DNA from: Caldifarciminota bacterium
GTDB taxonomy: Bacteria > Hydrothermota > Hydrothermia > LBFQ01 > DSFT01
Assembly (NCBI GenBank): GCA_025060695.1
Contig: JANXBH010000002.1
Location: forward strand, 108,826-172,825
Direction: 5' to 3'
DNA length: 64,000 nt
Shown here: positions 47,233 to 57,288 of the stretch, piece by piece
Layout of the letters: each line of letters starts with the position of its first letter
How positions within the stretch are numbered: the stretch's first letter is position 1
Notes under the pieces: generated by a model
The model's database searches: none
Told to the model about the DNA's origin: nothing
Seen by the model: only the letters and a program-made list of their open reading frames with translations
Made by a program: the position numbers and the translations under genes

Positions 47233-48315
47233 ATGTCAGATATAAAAGAACTTGATATACATGGATGGTCTAAGGTATACATTAAGGAATTATACGGGGG
47301 TTTTATTGGAATAATCTCCATACATAGCACAAAGAGAGGACCAGCACTTGGTGGATGCAGATTTTATCATTACGATAACCATAAGGCAAAGTTTGCTCTT
47401 GCTCTTGAAGACGTTTTAAGGTTATCAAGAGGTATGACTTATAAAGCGGTTGCAGGAAATTTACCTCTTGGAGGGGGAAAAGCAGTTATAGTATCTGAAT
47501 TTTATGAACTCAAACCTGATGTAAGAAGAAGCTTATTTGAAAGTTTTGGAGATTTTGTAGAGAAGCTTAAAGGTATTTATATTACGGCGGAAGATATAGG
47601 AACTACAGTTGAAGATATGAAAATTGTAAGTGAAAGAACTAAGCATGTAGTAGGACTATCTGAAAGCTTAGGAGGACTTGGAGATCCATCACCTGTAACT
47701 GCAATAGGAGTATTTACAGCAATAAATTGGATAACAGAGAAACTATTAGGTAAACCAAAAAATAAAGTAAGTATTTTACTTCAAGGACTTGGTAAAGTTG
47801 GAAGTAATCTATTAGAACATCTATATAATGAAGGATATAGAATTTACATTTCAGATGTAAGTCCAAAAGCTATTGAAAATGCATTAAATAAGTATAATAA
47901 TTTAGAATATATCCCACCTGATGAAATATTTGATAGAGAATTTGATATATTTTCTCCCAATGCACTTGGAAAAGTTATAAATAGTTCAAACGTAGATAAA
48001 ATTAGATATAAGGCAATCGTAGGTGCTGCAAATAACCAAATTGAAAATTATGAAGTTGCTCAAAAACTTCAAGATAGAAGTATAATTTATGCTCCCGATT
48101 ATGCAATAAACTTAGGTGGCTTAACACTAGTATATTATGAATACGAGCTAAGAATAGGAAAACAAAGGAGTATGGAGGAGGCAAAGGAAATAGCGATTGA
48201 GAAAACTAAAGAAAATGTAATAAAGAATTTAGAGGAAATTTTTGAAATAGTCAATAGGACAAATAAAAGTCCTGCCATTATTGCGGATGAGATTATGGAA
48301 AGTAGACTAAAGTAG
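47233..48315 (+). CDS. leucine dehydrogenase (Glu/Leu/Phe/Val dehydrogenase family)
   Basis: 360 aa, the length of leucine dehydrogenases. LGGCRFYHYDNHKAKFALA, RGMTYKAVAGNLPLGGGKAVI with K71 (substrate carboxylate) and K83 (catalytic), and the Rossmann region LLQGLGKVGSNLLEHL. Deaminates branched-chain amino acids with NAD. It may supply branched-chain oxo acids for a lipoylated complex, in line with lipB nearby; inference. AAGGAGG upstream. Confidence 0.9.
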   Translation: MSDIKELDIHGWSKVYIKELYGGFIGIISIHSTKRGPALGGCRFYHYDNHKAKFALALEDVLRLSRGMTYKAVAGNLPLGGGKAVIVSEFYELKPDVRRSLFESFGDFVEKLKGIYITAEDIGTTVEDMKIVSERTKHVVGLSESLGGLGDPSPVTAIGVFTAINWITEKLLGKPKNKVSILLQGLGKVGSNLLEHLYNEGYRIYISDVSPKAIENALNKYNNLEYIPPDEIFDREFDIFSPNALGKVINSSNVDKIRYKAIVGAANNQIENYEVAQKLQDRSIIYAPDYAINLGGLTLVYYEYELRIGKQRSMEEAKEIAIEKTKENVIKNLEEIFEIVNRTNKSPAIIADEIMESRLK

Positions 48316-48339
48316 AAAAGCTAATTAATTTCCAAAATT

Positions 48340-49041
48340 ATGACAATTTTATTAATATCTTGTACTGATAGTTTAATGGAAAGATTATGGAAAACAGCAA
48401 GTCTATGGAGGGCAGGAGAAAACGTTAAAAAAGTAGACATAGCAAGAGATAGTTTAAAAAAATGTCCTCAAGTAGTAGCATGGTTATTCAATAACAAACT
48501 CGGGAGGAGAGATAGATTTTCGCTTAGAGCGATAAGGGATATTTTTCAAGATAACTACAGTAGAACTATTCCATATTTAAAGATTTCTCTTCTTTCAAAA
48601 GATACACTAAAGGTTAAAGATGTCCTATATTTAATAAATGAGTGGAAAGTAAAAGAATTGGGAGATATACTAATTCAAATACTAATTAGATATGACGATA
48701 GACCACATATATTAAGCTCAATTATTAGAGCTATTGGAAATTCAGAAAACAAGGAATATGGAAAGTATTTACTTAGCTATATTGATAGTGAATATGAAAT
48801 GGTCAGATTTAGAACTATACAAGCTTTAGGGAAATTAAAATACTATCCCTCAATTCCCCAAATTATACCTCACTTAGTAGATAGCTTATTTACAGTTAGA
48901 TATATCTCATGCTTTACTCTATATCAAATGAAGGACAGTGCGTATAGGGAAATTGAAAAATTCATAAGAACTTCTGATAATCAAACATTTCTATATTTTG
49001 CCAACTTATCACTTAGTGGCAGTTGTTTATCTACTGACTGA
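48340..49041 (+). CDS. HEAT-repeat lipoprotein
   Basis: 233 aa. The N-terminus MTILLISC gives a very short lipoprotein-like signal. The body has alpha-alpha repeats of HEAT type: RPHILSSIIRAIGNSENKEY, MVRFRTIQALGKLKYYPSI and LFTVRYISCFTLYQMKDSAY. Such solenoids bind other proteins. There is no good promoter motif upstream, only a weak TTCCAAAATT, so it may ride on the leucine dehydrogenase transcript. Confidence 0.7.
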   Translation: MTILLISCTDSLMERLWKTASLWRAGENVKKVDIARDSLKKCPQVVAWLFNNKLGRRDRFSLRAIRDIFQDNYSRTIPYLKISLLSKDTLKVKDVLYLINEWKVKELGDILIQILIRYDDRPHILSSIIRAIGNSENKEYGKYLLSYIDSEYEMVRFRTIQALGKLKYYPSIPQIIPHLVDSLFTVRYISCFTLYQMKDSAYREIEKFIRTSDNQTFLYFANLSLSGSCLSTD

Positions 49042-49053
49042 AGTTTTTAAATG

Positions 49054-49650
49054 TTAATTTGTGATAAATGGTTGTCTTAAAATTATAGCTTTTTGTAGAG
49101 TAATATTATCAGTATAAGTAATTTCATAACCAGTCGGTATGCCTCTTGCTATTTGAGTAATATTTATATTTGTATCCTTAATCTTTTCATAGATATAATA
49201 ACCTGTTGCATCTCCTTCTATACTTGAACTTAAAGCTATTATAACCTCTTTAATGTCCTCCTCTAATATCCTATTTTTTAAGTTGTCTATAAATAAGTCC
49301 TTTGGCTCTATACCTTCTAATGGAGAAATTAGACCACCTATTACATGATATTTACCATTATATACTCCAAGCTTTTCTATATGATACATATCGTATGGAC
49401 TTTCAACTACCATAATAATTTTTTCTCTTTGTAAATCTGAACAAACTTCACATACTTCTCTTTCACTAATGGTATTACACTTAGAGCATAACTTCAGTTT
49501 TTTAATTTCGTTTAGTGCAGTGATTAGTTCATCTAAAATTCTACCATTTTTTACTATTACAAAAGCACTCTTTTCTGCAGTTTTTTCACCAATACCGGGA
49601 AGCTTTTTTAAAACTTCTATTAACCTTAAAAATCCTTTTGGAAATTTCAT
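49054..49650 (-). CDS. recR: recombination protein RecR
   Basis: 198 aa. The helix-hairpin-helix region LKKLPGIGEKTAEKSAF, the zinc finger CSKCNTISEREVCEVC, and the Toprim domain (IMVVESPYDMYHIEKLGVYNG) with the GGLISPLEGI loop are all present. Acts with RecO/RecF in gap repair. Its start overlaps the EbfC gene by 4 bp, the classical pairing. Confidence 0.96.
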   Translation of the reverse strand: MKFPKGFLRLIEVLKKLPGIGEKTAEKSAFVIVKNGRILDELITALNEIKKLKLCSKCNTISEREVCEVCSDLQREKIIMVVESPYDMYHIEKLGVYNGKYHVIGGLISPLEGIEPKDLFIDNLKNRILEEDIKEVIIALSSSIEGDATGYYIYEKIKDTNINITQIARGIPTGYEITYTDNITLQKAIILRQPFITN

Positions 49651-49961
49651 ATGCCAAGTTGTCTTCTTATTTCAGGTGGTAAATCTTTTAAAAGTTCTTG
49701 CATTTTCTTTGTGGATTCATTCTGGGCTTTCTTCTGAGCAGTATTTATTAAATTAGTTAATGTCCTTTCAATTTTTTTTATATCAGAGCTTTTAAATATT
49801 TCCTCACTTATCTTTATTTCTATTACTTCAGCTATACCATTTACTACAACTTTTAACTTTCCATCCATAGCTTCTTCAGTTATTCTTATGTTCTTTAATT
49901 CTTTCTGCACTTTTTCTATTTTTGCTTTTGCTTCCATAATTTGCTTTAAGTTTCCAAACAT
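49647..49961 (-). CDS. YbaB/EbfC nucleoid-associated protein
   Basis: 104 aa. MFGNLKQIMEAKAKIEKVQKE, the central GKLKVVVNGIAEVIEIKI, and the Leu/Gln-rich helical tail with LPPEIRRQLGI match the family. Small DNA-binding dimer typically encoded next to recR, as here. Confidence 0.93.
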   Translation of the reverse strand: MFGNLKQIMEAKAKIEKVQKELKNIRITEEAMDGKLKVVVNGIAEVIEIKISEEIFKSSDIKKIERTLTNLINTAQKKAQNESTKKMQELLKDLPPEIRRQLGI

Positions 49962-49972
49962 ACTTTCACCTC

Positions 49973-51049
49973 CTATAGTTTTATTAATTCCTTTGTTATA
50001 TCTGATAGCACAGAAATTTTATTATTTTCCTTATTTAACACTACACTATCCTCTATCCTAATACCAAACTTATTTTCAATATAAACTCCCGGTTCGATTG
50101 TAAATACTTCATTTCCTTGCAAAACGTATTCTTCCGCTTTTTGACTAAATACAGGAAATTCGTGGACTTCAATACCAATTGAATGACCTAATGCATGACC
50201 AAAATATTTATTGTCATAACCATACGATTTTAAAAATTCTCTCACAACCTTGTCTAAATCTACATTTTTCATTCCAACTTTTGCAACATCTTCAGCTAAA
50301 AATATAGCATTTTTTACAATATCATAAGTATTTATAAAATCATGATCAACTCTATTTCCTATCCATATAGTTCTTGTAATATCACAGCAATAACCATCAT
50401 AAACTATACCAAAATCAATTAAAAGAGGTGCATTATTTAAAATAGTTCTATTTGATGCTCTACCATGTGGCATAGCACTTCTTTCTTTACTTAAAACTAT
50501 TGTTTCAAAAGCCATATCTTCAGCATTTAAATACTTCCTTGCTATGTATTCCATCTCTATTGCTATATCCCTTTCTCTCATTACTTCAGGTTTTATAAAA
50601 TTTAAAATAATCTCAAATAATTCTTTTGCAATACTGCAAGCTTTTTTAATCTTTTCAATTTCTTCGTTAGTCTTTATAGCCCTTAATTTTTCTACAACAT
50701 TACTAACTGAAATAAGACTTAGTTGAGGTAAGTTTTTTTTCAGTTGACTATATGCATTTAATGTAGTATAGTTTTCTTCAATAGCCAAGTTTTTTATATC
50801 TTTTAGAATTTCTTTCAGGATATCATAATACTGGTCGTAAATTACAATTTCAAATTCTTGTTTGTCTATTTTTTCATTTGCATAAGTTTTATATCTAAAA
50901 TCCGTTAAGAAGTAATTTTTTTCTAAAGTAATAAGAACTTGTGCATTTGAACCTTTAAATCCAGTTAAATATCTAATATTTGATAAGTTGGTTATAAGAA
51001 TTGCTTCTAAATTGTTTTCAATTAGATAATTACGAAGGTATGACAGCAT
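49973..51049 (-). CDS. M24B Xaa-Pro aminopeptidase/prolidase-like enzyme
   Basis: 358 aa. A creatinase-like N-terminal domain is followed by the pita-bread domain with metal ligands in LIDFGIVYDGYCCDITRT (two Asp), GHALGHSIGIEVHEFP (His) and IEPGVYIENKFGIRIED (two Glu). Cleaves the N-terminal residue before proline or an X-Pro dipeptide. It overlaps the small upstream gene by 20 bp. Confidence 0.92.
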   Translation of the reverse strand: MLSYLRNYLIENNLEAILITNLSNIRYLTGFKGSNAQVLITLEKNYFLTDFRYKTYANEKIDKQEFEIVIYDQYYDILKEILKDIKNLAIEENYTTLNAYSQLKKNLPQLSLISVSNVVEKLRAIKTNEEIEKIKKACSIAKELFEIILNFIKPEVMRERDIAIEMEYIARKYLNAEDMAFETIVLSKERSAMPHGRASNRTILNNAPLLIDFGIVYDGYCCDITRTIWIGNRVDHDFINTYDIVKNAIFLAEDVAKVGMKNVDLDKVVREFLKSYGYDNKYFGHALGHSIGIEVHEFPVFSQKAEEYVLQGNEVFTIEPGVYIENKFGIRIEDSVVLNKENNKISVLSDITKELIKL

Positions 51050-51377
51050 CTATTTTTGATAAAACAATTTCAGGTTTAACTCTTGGATCTCTTTTCCATT
51101 CTTCTCTTAATACTTTTAAAACAGAAGCCCTAATATCTATTGGATATTTATTTATTCTTGGTTCAATATGCTTTATCCATAATTCTACTCCTCTTTTATA
51201 TGCCCACCCTCTTATATTCGTTGGATATTTTAATATGAAATTTTTAGTTAATTCTAATGCTTTTTCTACCTCCCCTGCAAGCAAAAGTTCTGCTACTTTA
51301 CTTTCTACCTTATAACTTTTCTTTTTTAGCTTTAACTTTTGTTGCTTTTTAATTTGATATTGCTTCCACTTACTCAT
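51030..51377 (-). CDS. hypothetical basic protein, 115 aa
   Basis: A Lys/Gln-rich N-terminal helix (residues 1-25) precedes a helical section with one TPR-like unit (LLAGEVEKALELTKNFILKYP). No signal peptide. Unit head of the aminopeptidase-EbfC-RecR operon, with a promoter motif 6 nt upstream of ATG. Function unknown. Confidence 0.65.
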   Translation of the reverse strand: MSKWKQYQIKKQQKLKLKKKSYKVESKVAELLLAGEVEKALELTKNFILKYPTNIRGWAYKRGVELWIKHIEPRINKYPIDIRASVLKVLREEWKRDPRVKPEIVLSKIDAVIPS

Positions 51378-51383
51378 AATTGA

Positions 51384-51416
51384 AAATTTTAAAGCATAGA
51401 AAATACTTTAAAATTT
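51384..51416. promoter_or_regulatory. back-to-back divergent promoter motifs, perfect 11-bp inverted repeat
   Basis: AAATTTTAAAG (51384-51394) and CTTTAAAATTT (51406-51416) are exact reverse complements with an 11-nt spacer. They end 6 nt from the ATG of the 115-aa gene and 5 nt from the hemW ATG. No Shine-Dalgarno sequence on either side. Confidence 0.65.
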
Positions 51417-51421
51417 ATAAA

Positions 51422-52513
51422 ATGAAAGGGTTTTATATTCATATTCCATTTTGCAAAGTGAAATGTTTATATTGCGACTTTTATAAGATAATACCTAAAA
51501 GTAGTTTTGAAATTGATAACTTTTTAAGGGTTTTAAGTATGGAAATTCATGAAAACAGTTGCTATTACAATACTATATTCATAGGTGGTGGAACTCCGAA
51601 TATTTTAGATAGGAATAAACTAATTGAACTTTTTGAAGTTATAGTTAAAAATATAAAGCTTTATGAAAATTACGAATGGACAATAGAGTTAAATCCAGAG
51701 CTTGTAAATTTAGATAACTTAGTAATTTTTAAAGATTATGGAATAAATAGATTGAGTCTTGGCATTCAAAGTCTGGATGACTATGAACTTAAATTTATGG
51801 GAAGATTACATAGAAAAAGGGATGTATTTAAAAAGATAGACTTAATTGAAAGACTTGGTTTTGAAAACGTAAATGTAGATATAATATTTGGTGGATATTT
51901 TCAAGATGTTGGTAAATTCAGAAAAACTCTATACGAAATAGTAAACTTTCCAATAACTCATATTTCTACATATTTACTTACTATTGAAGATGGAACGCCA
52001 TTTAAAAAGTTGAATATAAAACTAAAAGATGAAGATACTATTGAGGAAATGTTTAAGATGAAGGAGGAGATATTATATGAGCATGGATTTTATAGATATG
52101 AAATCTCAAACTATGCAAAAAAAGGTTTTCAATGTAAGCATAATTTAATTTATTGGAAAAGAGAAAGCTATATTGGTGTCGGTCCCTCCGCTGCTTCCTT
52201 TATAAAGCCAAATATAAGGTATAAAAATGTAGAAAATTTAGGTCTTTACTTGGAAGACTATAAAAAGTATAGAGAATATGAGTTTTTGAATGATGAGCAA
52301 ATATTGTTAGAGAAAATATACCTTTCACTAAGACTTGATGAAGGATTAGAATTGCAAGATATTAGTATAGTCTCGGATTTAACTGAATTCTTTAACATAT
52401 ATGGAAATAGAATAAAGCCTAATATAAAAGGGATTATGGTTTTAGATAGATTAGCTATTGAAATATTTCAAAGGATAAATAGTAGAGAAACTTTAAAATT
52501 ATCAAGCTTATGA
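51422..52513 (+). CDS. hemW: HemW-like radical SAM protein
   Basis: 363 aa from ATG 51422. A longer frame runs through the promoter and is rejected. [17 protein letters not shown] carries the radical-SAM cysteines C11, C15 and C18. [22 protein letters not shown] and GVGPSAASF follow. HemW proteins are haem chaperones related to coproporphyrinogen dehydrogenase; true HemN activity is less likely at this size. Overlaps gyrA by 4 bp. Confidence 0.92.
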   Translation: MKGFYIHIPFCKVKCLYCDFYKIIPKSSFEIDNFLRVLSMEIHENSCYYNTIFIGGGTPNILDRNKLIELFEVIVKNIKLYENYEWTIELNPELVNLDNLVIFKDYGINRLSLGIQSLDDYELKFMGRLHRKRDVFKKIDLIERLGFENVNVDIIFGGYFQDVGKFRKTLYEIVNFPITHISTYLLTIEDGTPFKKLNIKLKDEDTIEEMFKMKEEILYEHGFYRYEISNYAKKGFQCKHNLIYWKRESYIGVGPSAASFIKPNIRYKNVENLGLYLEDYKKYREYEFLNDEQILLEKIYLSLRLDEGLELQDISIVSDLTEFFNIYGNRIKPNIKGIMVLDRLAIEIFQRINSRETLKLSSL

Positions 52514-54897
52514 GTAAAATTGTAAATTCAGAATTTGAAACTGAATTAAAAGAAAGCTATTTAAAATACGCACTTAGTGTAATTATAAGCAGAGCTATAC
52601 CTGATGCAAGAGATGGATTGAAACCAGTTCAAAGAAGAATATTGTATGCAATGTATGATATGAACTTGCTTCCAAATAAACCATTTAGAAAATCCGCAAC
52701 AGTAGTCGGAGAAGTAATAGGTAAGTACCATCCTCATGGTGATCAAGCAGTTTATGAAGCATTAGTTAGACTTGCACAAGATTTTCATATGCGATATCCA
52801 CTAATTGAAGGTCAAGGCAATTTTGGTTCAATAGACGGAGATCCACCTGCAGCATATCGTTATACCGAGGTAAGACTTGAGAAAATAGCCCTTGAACTAC
52901 TAAACAATATAGAAGAAAACGTAGTAGATTTTGTAGATAATTTTGATGGAAGATACAGAGAGCCTGTTTTACTTCCAGCAGGATTTCCTAATCTATTAGT
53001 AAATGGTGCAGTAGGTATTGCAGTTGGTATGGGAACAAGCATTCCTCCTCACAACTTATCAGAAATTATTGATGGGACAATAGCTCTAATAGATAATCCA
53101 AACATTACCATAGAGGAACTATTAAAATATATAAAAGGACCTGATTTTCCAACAGGTGGTACAATAGTTGGAAGAGAGCAGATATATCAAGCATATAAGA
53201 CAGGTAAAGGTAAAATTACTATAAGAGCAAACTATGAAATACAAGATAAAGACATTATTATTAAAGAAATACCATATCTTGTAAATAAGGCGGAGCTAAT
53301 TAGTAAGATAGCTCAACTTGCAAGGGAAGGGACAATAGAGGGCATATCTGATATTAGGGATGAGAGTGATAGGGAAGGTTTAAGAATAGTAATTGAAGTG
53401 AAAAAGGGTTATGAACCACAAGTAGTTCTAAATCAATTAATGAAACATACAAAACTTCAAGATACACTTAGTATAAATATGATAGCAATATTAAATAATC
53501 AACCAAGAACTTTCAATTTAAAGGAATTACTACAAGTTTTCATAGACTACAGAGAGGAAATAATTAGAAGAAGAACTCAATTTAGATTAAACAAAGCAAA
53601 ACAAAGAATGCATATAATAGAAGGTTTTATATTAGCTCTTGAAAACTTAGATGATATTATTGAAACTATTAGAAAGAGCGAAGATGTTGATAGTGCAAGG
53701 GAATTTTTAATTACTAAATATAAACTTACTACTGAACAAGCAAGTGCAATACTTGACATAAAACTGCAAAGCTTAACAAAACTTGAAACAGATAAGCTAC
53801 TTGAAGAATATAGAAAACTTGAAAATGATGTGAAAAATTATGAGAAGATATTATATCAAAGGGAGGAGCTTTTAAAGTTAATGAAATTAGAACTTTTAAA
53901 TATAAAAGAAAGATTCAAAGATATTAGAAAAACAGAAATAATTGATAGCGAGGAAGACAAAATTAGTTTAGATATTGAAAATTTAATTCAAAGAGAGGAC
54001 ATTTTAGTTCTCATTACAAAGGACGGGTATATCAAGAGAATGCCTCTAAAAAGCTTTAGAAACCAAAAAAGAGGAACAAAAGGAAAAACAGGTATAACAA
54101 CTTATCAAGGAGATGTCCCTTATAAGGTCTCAATTTGTAATACTCACTCGCAATTATTGTTTATAACAAATAAAGCAAGAGCTTTTTGGACGAAAGCATA
54201 TAAAATACCTGAGATGAGCCTTTCAAGTAAAGGAAAATCCATAAATAGTCTTTTTAATTTGCCCAAAGATGAAAGAGTAGTTGAAATATTACCAAATGAA
54301 GACTCAAAGTATATTGTTATTATAACTAAGCAATCAAGGGTAAAAAGAATAGAAATAAGTGAAGTTCTTAAGGGAAGAATGGGTGTGCCAATTATGAAAT
54401 TAAAAGAAGGAGACGAAATTGTAAGTTGTTTATTAACTTTAGGTGAGGAAGATATACTTATTGCAAAAGAAGATGGAAAAGTAGTAAGAATAAAGCAGAA
54501 TGAAATACCTATTCAAAGTAGAAAAGGTTCAGGTGCAATAGGAACAAGGGGGGAAAACGTTATAGCTGCTTGTACTATATTGAAAAATTCTAAGGTTATT
54601 ACTATTACTAATAAGGGATATGGTAAAAAAGTGAAGGAAGAAGACATACCTGTTTTAAAAAGAGGTGCAAAAGGTGTATATATTTTAAAAACTAAAGAAA
54701 AGTTTGGGAAATTGGTTTCAGTTCTTAGTAGCTTTGAAAATTACGAAAACTTGATAATAATTACCAATAAAGGAATCATATTGAGAATAGATGTTTCAGA
54801 ATTGAACGAATATTCAAGACAGGCAAGTGGCATGAAGTTAATTGAACTTCAAGAGGATGATTATATTGCTTGTGCTCAAATTATAAGAGGTGATTAA
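52510..54897 (+). CDS. gyrA: DNA gyrase subunit A
   Basis: 795 aa. Breakage-reunion domain with [41 protein letters not shown] and the active-site Y118 (AYRYTE). The C-terminal beta-pinwheel begins near residue 500 and includes QKRGTKG (about 519-525), a close variant of the GyrA box QRRGGKG. This favours gyrase over ParC. ATGA overlap with hemW. Confidence 0.95.
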   Translation: MSKIVNSEFETELKESYLKYALSVIISRAIPDARDGLKPVQRRILYAMYDMNLLPNKPFRKSATVVGEVIGKYHPHGDQAVYEALVRLAQDFHMRYPLIEGQGNFGSIDGDPPAAYRYTEVRLEKIALELLNNIEENVVDFVDNFDGRYREPVLLPAGFPNLLVNGAVGIAVGMGTSIPPHNLSEIIDGTIALIDNPNITIEELLKYIKGPDFPTGGTIVGREQIYQAYKTGKGKITIRANYEIQDKDIIIKEIPYLVNKAELISKIAQLAREGTIEGISDIRDESDREGLRIVIEVKKGYEPQVVLNQLMKHTKLQDTLSINMIAILNNQPRTFNLKELLQVFIDYREEIIRRRTQFRLNKAKQRMHIIEGFILALENLDDIIETIRKSEDVDSAREFLITKYKLTTEQASAILDIKLQSLTKLETDKLLEEYRKLENDVKNYEKILYQREELLKLMKLELLNIKERFKDIRKTEIIDSEEDKISLDIENLIQREDILVLITKDGYIKRMPLKSFRNQKRGTKGKTGITTYQGDVPYKVSICNTHSQLLFITNKARAFWTKAYKIPEMSLSSKGKSINSLFNLPKDERVVEILPNEDSKYIVIITKQSRVKRIEISEVLKGRMGVPIMKLKEGDEIVSCLLTLGEEDILIAKEDGKVVRIKQNEIPIQSRKGSGAIGTRGENVIAACTILKNSKVITITNKGYGKKVKEEDIPVLKRGAKGVYILKTKEKFGKLVSVLSSFENYENLIIITNKGIILRIDVSELNEYSRQASGMKLIELQEDDYIACAQIIRGD

Positions 54898-54899
54898 GA

Positions 54900-55298
54900 A
54901 TGATAAGGAGAATTTTTATAGTTTTATTTTTTTTGATAAGTTGTCGTGTTGGAGATCCACCTGAGAAAGTTGTAGAAAACTATCTAAGTGCTCTTGAAAA
55001 GGGAGACTATAAAAAGGCTTATGGCTTAATAGATAGAATCTCAAGAAATTACGTTAGTGAGAAAGATTTTAGAGAATATTGGGAAAAGCAGTTTAGTGAA
55101 TGGGGTAAGCCCGATAGTCATGAGGTTTATGCTATTAAGCGAGAAGGAGACACTATGCGAGTTTATTTTAGATGGTATTTTGATAGAGGGAATTTTGAAG
55201 ACTTAGTAATGAGACTAACTAAGAATGTAAATCAAGGTGTATACGAATGGAGAATAAAATTCTATAAATATAGAATTGTAGAGAAAAAGAAAAAATGA
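54900..55298 (+). CDS. small lipoprotein, NTF2-like (DUF4878-type)
   Basis: 132 aa. Lipobox FLISC (Cys 15), then PPEKVVENYLSALEKGDYKKAYGLID, the usual start of an NTF2-like cone fold as in DUF4878. Basic C-terminus. Two bp after gyrA and 4-bp overlap with carbamate kinase. Confidence 0.7.
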   Translation: MIRRIFIVLFFLISCRVGDPPEKVVENYLSALEKGDYKKAYGLIDRISRNYVSEKDFREYWEKQFSEWGKPDSHEVYAIKREGDTMRVYFRWYFDRGNFEDLVMRLTKNVNQGVYEWRIKFYKYRIVEKKKK

Positions 55299-56212
55299 GA
55301 GTAGTAATAGCACTTGGAGGAAATGCCCTTGTAAGAAAAAATGAACCATTTAATACAGAAACTCATGACATAAATTCACATCTTGCTATAAAAAGTATTT
55401 CAAAGATTATTGAAAATAACGAAATTGTAATTACACATGGTAATGGACCACAAGTAGGAGAGGAATTTTTTAGAAATGTTTTTACAATTGGTAAGGTATT
55501 TACTATGAGCTTAGATTACCTAAATGCACAAACTCAAGGATGGATAGGATACTTATTGGAAAAGCACATTAGAAATGAAACAACTAAAAAAGTTGCAACC
55601 TTAGTTACACTTGTAAGAATTGACCCAAATGATGAAGCTTTTTTAGAACCTACGAAATTTATTGGAAGGTTTTTTGATGAAAACGAAATGAAGGAATATT
55701 CCTTAAAATATGGTTGGAAGTTCAAAAAAGATAGCAATAGAGGTTATAGAGTTGTAGTTCCTTCACCAAAGCCTAAGGAAATTTTAAATAAAGATGCCAT
55801 TTTAAATCTAATTGAAAATGGTTTTGTAGTAGTCGCACTTGGTGGGGGAGGTATTCCTGTAGTTTTAGAGCACGATAAGTATATTAGAGGTGTTGAAGCT
55901 GTCATAGATAAGGATTTAGCAAGTTCGCTACTTGCAATAGAAATTAATGCAGATTTATTTATGATTTTAACAGAAGTGGAAAAGGTATATTTAAATTATA
56001 ATAAGGAAAATCAAAAAGCGTTAGATGTAATAAATGTAAATCAATTAGAAAAATATTACTATGAAGGTCATTTTCCTGAGGGTAGTATGGGACCTAAAGT
56101 TTTAGCAGCAATGAATTTTGTAAAAGCTACAAAAAGAAAAGCAATAATTACATCACTTGATAAAGCACTTGATGGTTTTTATGAAAAAACTGGGACAATA
56201 GTAATTCCATGA
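55295..56212 (+). CDS. arcC: carbamate kinase
   Basis: 305 aa. RVVIALGGNALVRKNEP, VITHGNGPQVGEEF, the VPSPKPKEIL segment, ALGGGGIPVV and the EGSMGPKVLAAMNF end identify the enzyme. It makes ATP from carbamoyl phosphate. Arginine deiminase and ornithine carbamoyltransferase genes are absent, so its metabolic source here is unknown. Confidence 0.95.
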   Translation: MRVVIALGGNALVRKNEPFNTETHDINSHLAIKSISKIIENNEIVITHGNGPQVGEEFFRNVFTIGKVFTMSLDYLNAQTQGWIGYLLEKHIRNETTKKVATLVTLVRIDPNDEAFLEPTKFIGRFFDENEMKEYSLKYGWKFKKDSNRGYRVVVPSPKPKEILNKDAILNLIENGFVVVALGGGGIPVVLEHDKYIRGVEAVIDKDLASSLLAIEINADLFMILTEVEKVYLNYNKENQKALDVINVNQLEKYYYEGHFPEGSMGPKVLAAMNFVKATKRKAIITSLDKALDGFYEKTGTIVIP

Positions 56213-57288
56213 TAGATGTATTTGAGATAAAACTACACTACCCTATACCTATATTTTTATATACAAGCAACATAAAAAGCATTTACGAATTTTATAAATT
56301 TCTAAGTGAGTTAAAAAATGACACCTTAGTAATACCTTTAGAAAACTTTGAATTTATAACCATAGATGAACTTGACATTAGTAAAAGTTATAGATTAAAA
56401 AGCGTGCTTGTGCCAAAAGGAGAAATTTTAGTTAAGTTCTTTTTGGGACTTTTAGAAGGTTTAAATATTTACTATTACTTTCTTCCAATAGTAGAGATTA
56501 ACCCAATAGGAAAGAAGTTATTAAATAAAAAAAGAAAAAACAAAAATTGGTCTATTGAGTGGAAAAGCTTTTTAAGATATATTAACTTAATCAAGGATAG
56601 AATGATAAAATTTGAAGTTTTTGAAAATGAATTTTTATCCTTAATTATTTCAAATGTAAGTTATAAAGAACCTCTATTTTATGTGGGAGAACTTGTAAAA
56701 TTAAAAAATAAATCGGTATATGGAAGAATTGTTGAATTAAGAGAAAAATCAGTGTTTTTAGATAATGGTGAGTTTTACAATAAATCAGATTTAATTACCA
56801 TAAAAACTCAACCCGAAACGAATATAAAACATAGTGATAGTAAATTTATGATAGAATTCCTTTTGAAATACCTAAATAGAGAACTAATTAAATATGGTTT
56901 GGAACTTGTAAGGAAAGAGTTTGATTTTGAAAAAGTTGAAATTTCTAAAGACTGTTTAAAAGATTTTCTTAAGAACAAGCGAATAAATTTAGTCTTTAAA
57001 AGCGAAAAGATAAAAGAAAAGTTTTCAAACTTTAAATTCCCATTTATTTTAGATGAAAATTCAGAATATAGTTTTTTAATAGACAGTCCACGTTATTTAA
57101 AAAGTCCAAAAAAACTATATAAGGAAGTTTCTAAACTATTTTTAAATTTAGATCACAACTGCCCTCGTGTTTATTCAAAAATCCCCGTAAAATTGAAATT
57201 AAAAGATGGAAGATATCTCATTTCTAATAACTACAACTCAGCAATCTGCAATGAAGAAGAAATAAATATTGGAATTTTGGTGCTCTAA
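56209..57288 (+). CDS. hypothetical protein, 359 aa
   Basis: ATGA overlap with arcC makes it part of the hemW-gyrA unit. It is rich in Lys, Phe and Tyr, with no signal or membrane segment. A central KOW/SH3-like stretch LVKLKNKSVYGRIVELREKS (about 164-183) is the only local feature I can point to. The last 4 bp overlap the convergent regulator gene. Not recognised. Confidence 0.6.
   Translation: MIDVFEIKLHYPIPIFLYTSNIKSIYEFYKFLSELKNDTLVIPLENFEFITIDELDISKSYRLKSVLVPKGEILVKFFLGLLEGLNIYYYFLPIVEINPIGKKLLNKKRKNKNWSIEWKSFLRYINLIKDRMIKFEVFENEFLSLIISNVSYKEPLFYVGELVKLKNKSVYGRIVELREKSVFLDNGEFYNKSDLITIKTQPETNIKHSDSKFMIEFLLKYLNRELIKYGLELVRKEFDFEKVEISKDCLKDFLKNKRINLVFKSEKIKEKFSNFKFPFILDENSEYSFLIDSPRYLKSPKKLYKEVSKLFLNLDHNCPRVYSKIPVKLKLKDGRYLISNNYNSAICNEEEINIGILVL

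Noticed and set aside
48316-48339. Promoter motif for the HEAT-repeat gene
   Set aside because: TTCCAAAATT is a poor match and directly abuts the ATG; read-through from leucine dehydrogenase is as likely.
51380-51421. Extended N-terminus for HemW from 51380
   Set aside because: The extension runs through both divergent promoter motifs. The ATG at 51422 starts directly at the conserved FYIHIPFC region.
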